In this document: positions 58,802 to 64,000 of the stretch, in pieces
How the letters are laid out: the number at the start of each line of letters is the position of its first letter
How positions within the stretch are numbered: position 1 is the first letter of the stretch
Source of the DNA: Listeria seeligeri serovar 1/2b str. SLCC3954
Lineage (GTDB): Bacteria; Bacillota; Bacilli; Lactobacillales; Listeriaceae
Assembly: GCF_000027145.1 (NCBI RefSeq)
Contig: NC_013891.1
Coordinates: forward strand, 1,860,001-1,924,000
Direction of reading: 5' to 3'
DNA length: 64,000 bases
Made by a program: the position numbers and the translations under genes
The notes under the pieces: generated by a model
Told to the model about the DNA's origin: nothing
The model's database searches: none
The model's input: the letters and a program-made list of their open reading frames with translations, nothing else

Positions 58802-60109
58802 TCAGTCGGCATGTTGCGGTTCCGGATTTGTCACTTCTTTTTCTTTACGATGTGGAATCATATTAAAGATGATATTAAGCGCAATTGCTGTCACACTTCC
58901 AGCTACAATGCCATTACTCGTAAATAGGCGAACAAAGTCAGGAAAGGCGTTAAATAAGTCAGGAACTACTGTAACTCCTAAACCTACGCCAACCGAACAA
59001 GCAATAATTAATAAGTTTTCCTGTGAGGTAAAATTAACTTTACCAAGCATCTTAATCCCTTGTGCTACAACCATACCGAACATCGCAACCATCGCTCCAC
59101 CAAGTACTGGCGTTGGAATAATCGTTGTTATTGCTCCAATTTTTGGAATTAAGCCTAAGACAATTAAGAAACCTGCTGCTGCATAAATAACTTTGCGCGT
59201 TTTTATACCTGAAAGTTGAACTAAACCAACGTTTTGTGAATAAGCAGTATATGGGAATGTATTAAACACGCCACCTAGCATAATCGCCAGTCCTTCTGCT
59301 CGGTACCCACGAGTCAAATCCTTTTTAGTCAATTTTTGTTCCGTAATATCTGATAAGGCAAAGTAAACACCCGTAGATTCAACCATGCTGACAAGCGCAA
59401 TCAAAATCATCGTAATAATTGCTGGCCATTCAAAAGTTGGCGCTCCAAAATAAAACGGTTTAGGCATATGAAACCAACTTGCTTCACTAACAGGGCCAAG
59501 GGAAATCCCCTTATATAGTGCTGCAAAAAGAGATCCGCCAACTAATCCGATTAAAACGGCAATTGCTTTAGAAAAACCTTGGCCAAAGCGATAAACTAAA
59601 ATAATCAATAATAAAGTGCCAAATCCAAGACCAAGATTATACATCGAGCCAAAATCTTTGGCTCCTTGCCCACCAGCTAGGTTATTAATCGCTACAGGAA
59701 TCAAGGTTAAACCAATTACTGTCACAACTGATCCAGTCACAACAGGTGGGAAAAACCGAACAACTTTAGAGAAAAATGGTGCTATTAATAATACAAAAAG
59801 TCCAGAAACAATAATCGAACCATAAATTGCTCCAATTCCCATGTCCTGCCCAATTAAAATAATCGGAGCAATCGCTTGAACCGCACAACCAAGTACAACT
59901 GGCAAACCAATTCCAAAGAAGCGATTAACCGTTAATTGTAAAAGTGTAGCAATCCCGCACATAAAAATATCAATCGAAACTAAGTAAGTCATTTCTTCTC
60001 CGTTAAAACCAAGTGCCCCACCAATGAGTAATGGCACAATAACTGCTCCTGCATACATAGCGAGAACATGTTGAAATCCTAAAGCTGCAATTTTCCCTTT
60101 ACCTAACAT
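58802..60109 (-). CDS. pbuX: Xanthine permease (NCS2)
   Basis: A 435-residue transporter with about 12-14 hydrophobic segments. NCS2 motifs: GFQHVLAMYAGAVIVPLLIGGALG (about 11-34), VVESTGVYFALSDI-like and FNTFPYTAYSQNVGLVQLSGIKTR (about 265-300), the latter with the conserved QNVGLV in place of the uracil-type motif. It lies 6 nt after xpt, under the guanine riboswitch, so it should import xanthine for the Xpt reaction. Confidence 0.94.
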   Translation of the reverse strand: MLGKGKIAALGFQHVLAMYAGAVIVPLLIGGALGFNGEEMTYLVSIDIFMCGIATLLQLTVNRFFGIGLPVVLGCAVQAIAPIILIGQDMGIGAIYGSIIVSGLFVLLIAPFFSKVVRFFPPVVTGSVVTVIGLTLIPVAINNLAGGQGAKDFGSMYNLGLGFGTLLLIILVYRFGQGFSKAIAVLIGLVGGSLFAALYKGISLGPVSEASWFHMPKPFYFGAPTFEWPAIITMILIALVSMVESTGVYFALSDITEQKLTKKDLTRGYRAEGLAIMLGGVFNTFPYTAYSQNVGLVQLSGIKTRKVIYAAAGFLIVLGLIPKIGAITTIIPTPVLGGAMVAMFGMVVAQGIKMLGKVNFTSQENLLIIACSVGVGLGVTVVPDLFNAFPDFVRLFTSNGIVAGSVTAIALNIIFNMIPHRKEKEVTNPEPQHAD

Positions 60110-60115
60110 TTACCT

Positions 60116-60859
<744 letters not shown>

Positions 60860-60884
60860 ATTTCGGTTTTAAGTTATGTGGTTT

Positions 60885-60913
60885 ATTATAGCTTTCTAGA
60901 TTAACTAGGTCAA
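60885..60913 (-). promoter_or_regulatory. Promoter of xpt-pbuX
   Basis: Minus strand: -35 TTGACC (60913-60908), 17-nt spacer, -10 TATAAT (60890-60885), right after the carboxypeptidase gene's stop. Confidence 0.8.
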
Positions 60914-60922
60914 GCTAATTTT

Positions 60923-62431
60923 TTACTTGTCAAACTGGTAAACGTAAGCGTATCTTTTTTCTAGTAAATCTAGTAAGTAGGTTGGATTTAGTCCTTCGCC
61001 AGTTGTATCTGTCAAAATTTCTAGTGGTTGTTTTGTTTTACCAAATTGGTGAACGTGCGCAGTCAACCATTCTTTTAGTTCTGAGTAGTCATCACTTGCG
61101 ATAATCGCATCAATATCCGAGATTTCTTTTTGCATTTGGTTGTAGAACTGTGCCGCATACATCAAACCTAGTGCGTACGATGGGAAATAACCAAAATCGC
61201 CACCAGCCCAGTGAATATCTTGCAAGACGCCATTTGTATCAGAATCTGGACGGATGCCTAAGTATTCCTCGTATTTATCGCCCCATGCTTTTGGTAAGTC
61301 TTTCACTTCTAAATCACCATTAATTAGCGCTTTTTCCAGCTCATAACGAATCATAATATGCAGTGGGTAAGTCAATGTGTCCGCTTCAATCCGAATAAGC
61401 GAGCTTTCCGAAATATTGACAGCACGGTAAAAGTCTTCTAACTTCACATTATCAAAGGCCGGTTTTGTAATCGTTTGGAAATCAGCATAATTACTTTTCC
61501 AAAAAGCTAAACTAGAACCAATGATAATTTCATAAAACAAGGATTGCGATTCATGAATTCCCATTGAAGCCCCATTTGCAAGTGGTGTTCCTACAAGCGC
61601 AGCGTCAAAATTTTGTTCATAAATTGCGTGTCCGCCTTCATGAATTGTGCCAAAAACGGCCATTTTGAAATCATTTTCGTTGTAACGTGTTGTAATCCGA
61701 ACATCTCCAGTATTAAGACCTGTCGCAAAAGGATGTACAGTTTCATCTAACCGACCGGCTTCAAAGTCAAAGCCCATTTTATTTAAAATGCAAATGCTGA
61801 ACTCTTTTTGTTTTGCTTCTGAGATTTTTGTATTTAAAATCGTTGCATCTGGATTAATACCTTTTGTGGCAATTTTTTCACGAATATTCATAATACCATC
61901 ACGAACTTGTGCAAATACGGAATCAAGCACAGCTACCGTAACACCTGGCTCATATTGATCAAGTAACGTGTCATACTTGTTTTCGTCATATCCCCAGTAT
62001 TCCACAAATTTGCGTTTCATTTCCAGAATTCTAGTCAAAAACGGTTCAAATGCAGCAAAATCATTTTGTTCCCGCGCGGTTGTCCAAGCTGTTTCCGCTT
62101 GAGCTACAAGTTTTGTATACTCAGCATATTCTTTACTTGGAATTTTTTTGTTTAAGTCATAATTTTTTTGACTCTCTTCTAAAGTTTTGCGAGTAATTTC
62201 TGGTAGATTTTCTTTATTTAGATTCAGTCCAGCAATAAATGCAGCCATTTCTTCTGATGTTTGCATATTGAAAATCTCTTCTGAAAGAACGCCAATAACA
62301 TCTGAACGGCCTTCCATCCCTTTTGCAGGCGCTCCTGTTCGCAGGTCCCAGTATACTAATGCCAACGCTTCTTCCAGCGCCTCCATTTTTTTAATATATG
62401 CTAAAAATTCCTCTTCTAATGTTTCTACCAA
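60923..62431 (-). CDS. M32-family thermostable carboxypeptidase
   Basis: A 502-residue metallocarboxypeptidase (Taq type). Zinc motif HEGGHAIYEQN (HExxH, about 265-275) with a Glu near 295 in SMGIHESQSLFYE. GDVRITTRYNEND and the IRIEADTLTYPLHIMIRYELEK segment are family hallmarks. Cytosolic, removes C-terminal residues from peptides. It follows the THUMP methylase gene by 16 nt. Confidence 0.93.
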   Translation of the reverse strand: MVETLEEEFLAYIKKMEALEEALALVYWDLRTGAPAKGMEGRSDVIGVLSEEIFNMQTSEEMAAFIAGLNLNKENLPEITRKTLEESQKNYDLNKKIPSKEYAEYTKLVAQAETAWTTAREQNDFAAFEPFLTRILEMKRKFVEYWGYDENKYDTLLDQYEPGVTVAVLDSVFAQVRDGIMNIREKIATKGINPDATILNTKISEAKQKEFSICILNKMGFDFEAGRLDETVHPFATGLNTGDVRITTRYNENDFKMAVFGTIHEGGHAIYEQNFDAALVGTPLANGASMGIHESQSLFYEIIIGSSLAFWKSNYADFQTITKPAFDNVKLEDFYRAVNISESSLIRIEADTLTYPLHIMIRYELEKALINGDLEVKDLPKAWGDKYEEYLGIRPDSDTNGVLQDIHWAGGDFGYFPSYALGLMYAAQFYNQMQKEISDIDAIIASDDYSELKEWLTAHVHQFGKTKQPLEILTDTTGEGLNPTYLLDLLEKRYAYVYQFDK

Positions 62432-62447
62432 ATTAAACTCCTCCGTT

Positions 62448-63596
62448 TCAGTCTTCTTTTTTCACGCGTGGTTTTCTTGGTCCCCAATATTGATATAAAT
62501 CTGTCCGCAAATAACCGTTGTATAATTTCCGTTTCTTCGTCGCTTTTTTGCCATAAACTTCTTCAAATAATTCATAAGAAGTGAGCACATAAACAGACCA
62601 AGTAGGCATTCTTTTGTAGACAATACCCATTTCACGGTAAAGTTGGCGCACTGCTTCTTCGTCTTCTAAACGTTCACCATACGGCGGATTCGCAACTACA
62701 ACACCATATTCATCTTCGGTTTGAAAATCAGCTACTTGAAGTTGTCTAAAGGAAATCAAGTCACCAAGACCTGCTTCAACCGCATTTTGTTTGGCAATTT
62801 CGATTAGACGAGCATCAATATCGCCACCGATAATATTGAGTGGTTGATCATAATTCGCCAAGTCTTCCGCTTCTTGCCTTGCATCATCCCAAATTTGCTT
62901 CGGCATCCAGTCCCATGATTCCGATACAAATTCACGGTTAAAACCAGGTGCAATATTTTGACCAATTAAAGCTGCTTCAATCGGAATCGTTCCAGAACCA
63001 CAAACAGGATCATAAAAAGGTCTATCAGGATGCCAGCTTGTAAGTAAAACAAGTGCTGCTGCCATCGTTTCTTTAATTGGTGCACTACCTTGCGCTAAAC
63101 GATAGCCACGTTTATGTAATCCCGGGCCACTCGTATCAATTGTTAATGTAACTTCATCTTTTAAAATCGAAACTTCTAACTTAAAAAGTGCTCCCGTTTC
63201 CATTAAACGACCAGACCGGCGATATTTTTCACTCACGCGGTTAACAATCGCTTTTTTTACGATAGCTTGGCAGTCCGGAACACTATAAAGCGTTGACTTA
63301 ACTGATTTACCAGCAACTGGAAACTGTGCGTCAAGTGGCAAATAATCTTCCCAAGGTAAAGCTTTTGTTTTTTCAAATAGCTCATCAAAGGTTGTCGCAT
63401 TAAATACGCCAACAACAATTTTCACACGATCTGCAACACGAAGCCATAAGTTTGCTCTAGCAATTGCGGTTAAATCTCCTTCAAAATAAACTTTCCCATT
63501 TTCTACTTTCGGTTCATAACCTAGTCGTGCCACTTCTTTCCCAACAATTGCTTCTAAACCAGAAGCCGCGGTTGCCACCAACTGAAATGTTTTCAT
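62448..63596 (-). CDS. THUMP-domain 23S rRNA N2-guanine methyltransferase (RlmL N-type, YpsC)
   Basis: A 382-residue enzyme. N-terminal ferredoxin-like plus THUMP region (about 1-160) and a C-terminal UPF0020 Rossmann methylase. FYDPVCGSGTIPIEA (about 196-210) is the SAM loop, and VVANPPYGERL (about 302-312) is the catalytic N-P-P-Y motif. It corresponds to the RlmL part of E. coli RlmKL (G2445). Located next to rnpB, as in Bacillus (ypsC). Confidence 0.92.
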   Translation of the reverse strand: MKTFQLVATAASGLEAIVGKEVARLGYEPKVENGKVYFEGDLTAIARANLWLRVADRVKIVVGVFNATTFDELFEKTKALPWEDYLPLDAQFPVAGKSVKSTLYSVPDCQAIVKKAIVNRVSEKYRRSGRLMETGALFKLEVSILKDEVTLTIDTSGPGLHKRGYRLAQGSAPIKETMAAALVLLTSWHPDRPFYDPVCGSGTIPIEAALIGQNIAPGFNREFVSESWDWMPKQIWDDARQEAEDLANYDQPLNIIGGDIDARLIEIAKQNAVEAGLGDLISFRQLQVADFQTEDEYGVVVANPPYGERLEDEEAVRQLYREMGIVYKRMPTWSVYVLTSYELFEEVYGKKATKKRKLYNGYLRTDLYQYWGPRKPRVKKED

Positions 63597-63627
63597 AGTG
63601 TCCCATCCTTTAATTAAATTTCTAATG

Positions 63628-63727
63628 AAAAAAGCTGTCTTAAAAGGAGGAGTCGATTGTTTTAATTAGGCATTCAACCAGGTCGAACACCACCTTAAAA
63701 CTTGCGCTCCGGCCTTCTAAAACAGCC
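63628..63727 (-). terminator. Terminator downstream of rnpB with a long-range stem
   Basis: Minus strand: GGCTGTTTTAGAAGG (63727-63713) pairs over 15 positions with CCTTTTAAGACAGCT (63647-63633), allowing G-U pairs, enclosing about 65 nt. A T run follows (63633-63628). Internal short hairpins such as AGGT/ACCT are possible. Confidence 0.65.
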
Positions 63728-63744
63728 TTCAATGTTAAATTCAT

Positions 63745-64000
63745 CCTGCAAATAACGCTCTGTAAGCCATGTTCTGTTCTTTACTATATACAGGGTAATA
63801 GTAAAGAGATAACCATCTATCTGCGCGAAAATAAATTCGCACCTCGTCCCTCGTTCTTGATTCCTCGGGAAAAGTGCCCCTACCATAAGTTTGAGTTTCT
63901 CGCTCGTGGGGTTTACCTCGTTCCACTTCCGAGCATTTCTGCCGGAACTTCGTCACTGTGGCACCTTCAAGGTTATAAGACCATATCTAAAAGACTTAGG
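63745..64000 (-). ncRNA. rnpB: RNase P RNA, class B (3' part; cut by window edge)
   Basis: Catalytic RNA of RNase P, which matures tRNA 5' ends. Read on the minus strand: CCTTGAAGGTGCCACAGTGACGAAG, GTGGAACGAGGTAAACCCC with GAGCGAGAAACTCAAA, AGATAGATGGTTATC, and near the end CAGAACATGGCTTACAGAGCG. These match B. subtilis RNase P RNA. The 5' part lies beyond the window. The mature 3' end, set by P1 pairing, should be near 63745. Two ORFs read across it (63695-63886 and 63741-63956) are spurious. Confidence 0.93.

Noticed and set aside
63695-63956. Two minus-strand ORFs of 63 and 71 codons at the window end
   Set aside because: They lie in RNase P RNA; sequence matches rnpB and neither has a ribosome site.

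Overview
The window is a low-GC Bacillota chromosome segment that I assign to Listeria (L. monocytogenes or a close sensu stricto relative). The assignment rests on gene content and order recalled from Listeria genomes: an RqcH/FbpA gene, the complete pyr operon, an RsbR-type stressosome gene, csoR-copA-copZ, ccpN-PDRP-ppdK, a GH18 chitinase, xpt-pbuX and rnpB. No rRNA, tRNA, IS element, prophage or CRISPR array was seen. Almost everything is core chromosome. The clearest accessory gene is an LPXTG-anchored leucine-rich-repeat surface protein at 41464-43383.

Layout. 1-2169 (minus): yicC-gmk-rpoZ, a terminator, then the start of coaBC. 2326-4725 (plus): rqcH and an SDR gene with a SigB-type promoter. 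4771-16318 (minus): pyrR-pyrP-pyrB-pyrC-carA-carB-pyrK-pyrD-pyrF-pyrE, encoding all of UMP synthesis, with two clear PyrR attenuators and a third terminator lacking an obvious PyrR loop. 16552-22013: a small basic protein, an RsbR paralog, rluD-lspA, a purine permease and a MATE exporter. 22053-24546: a manganese ABC transporter with a candidate MntR operator. mntR itself lies at 54663-55091. 24706-29543: a MarR regulator, a CtpA protease and the csoR-copA-copZ copper operon. 29669-35830: VanY-type carboxypeptidase, deoD, yozE, an oxidoreductase, msrB-msrA, a YpmS-like protein, a YpmR-like esterase and degV. 36015-40880 (plus): hemolysin III-like protein, then ccpN-PDRP-ppdK behind a striking 22-bp inverted repeat carrying two CcpN-type boxes.

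41083-48357: a cysteine-less CMD/AhpD protein, the LRR protein, PhzF-like, glyoxalase-like, ArAE-like and DedA proteins, and a phosphohexomutase. 48424-54503: rlmA-like methyltransferase, ABC-F/thyA/dfrA and fhs, so one-carbon and thymidylate synthesis are close together. 55468-57428: cold-shock protein, RNase HI-like protein, 5'-3' exonuclease and a zinc-independent S14 paralog with a Zur box. 57554-63596: SigB-promoted chitinase, guanine-riboswitch-controlled xpt-pbuX, M32 carboxypeptidase and a THUMP-domain 23S rRNA methylase. The window ends inside rnpB (RNase P RNA, minus strand).

Metal homeostasis recurs: manganese uptake with MntR, copper efflux with CsoR, and a Zur-boxed S14. Nucleotide supply is prominent: pyr operon, xpt-pbuX, deoD, a second purine permease, thyA, dfrA, fhs and gmk. 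I did not find a convincing wholly undescribed system. The most notable signals are regulatory: the CcpN-box palindrome on ccpN's own operon together with a probably non-canonical ccpN start codon, the PyrR-loop-less terminator before pyrB, the InlJ-like accessory surface protein, and a long-range stem downstream of rnpB.
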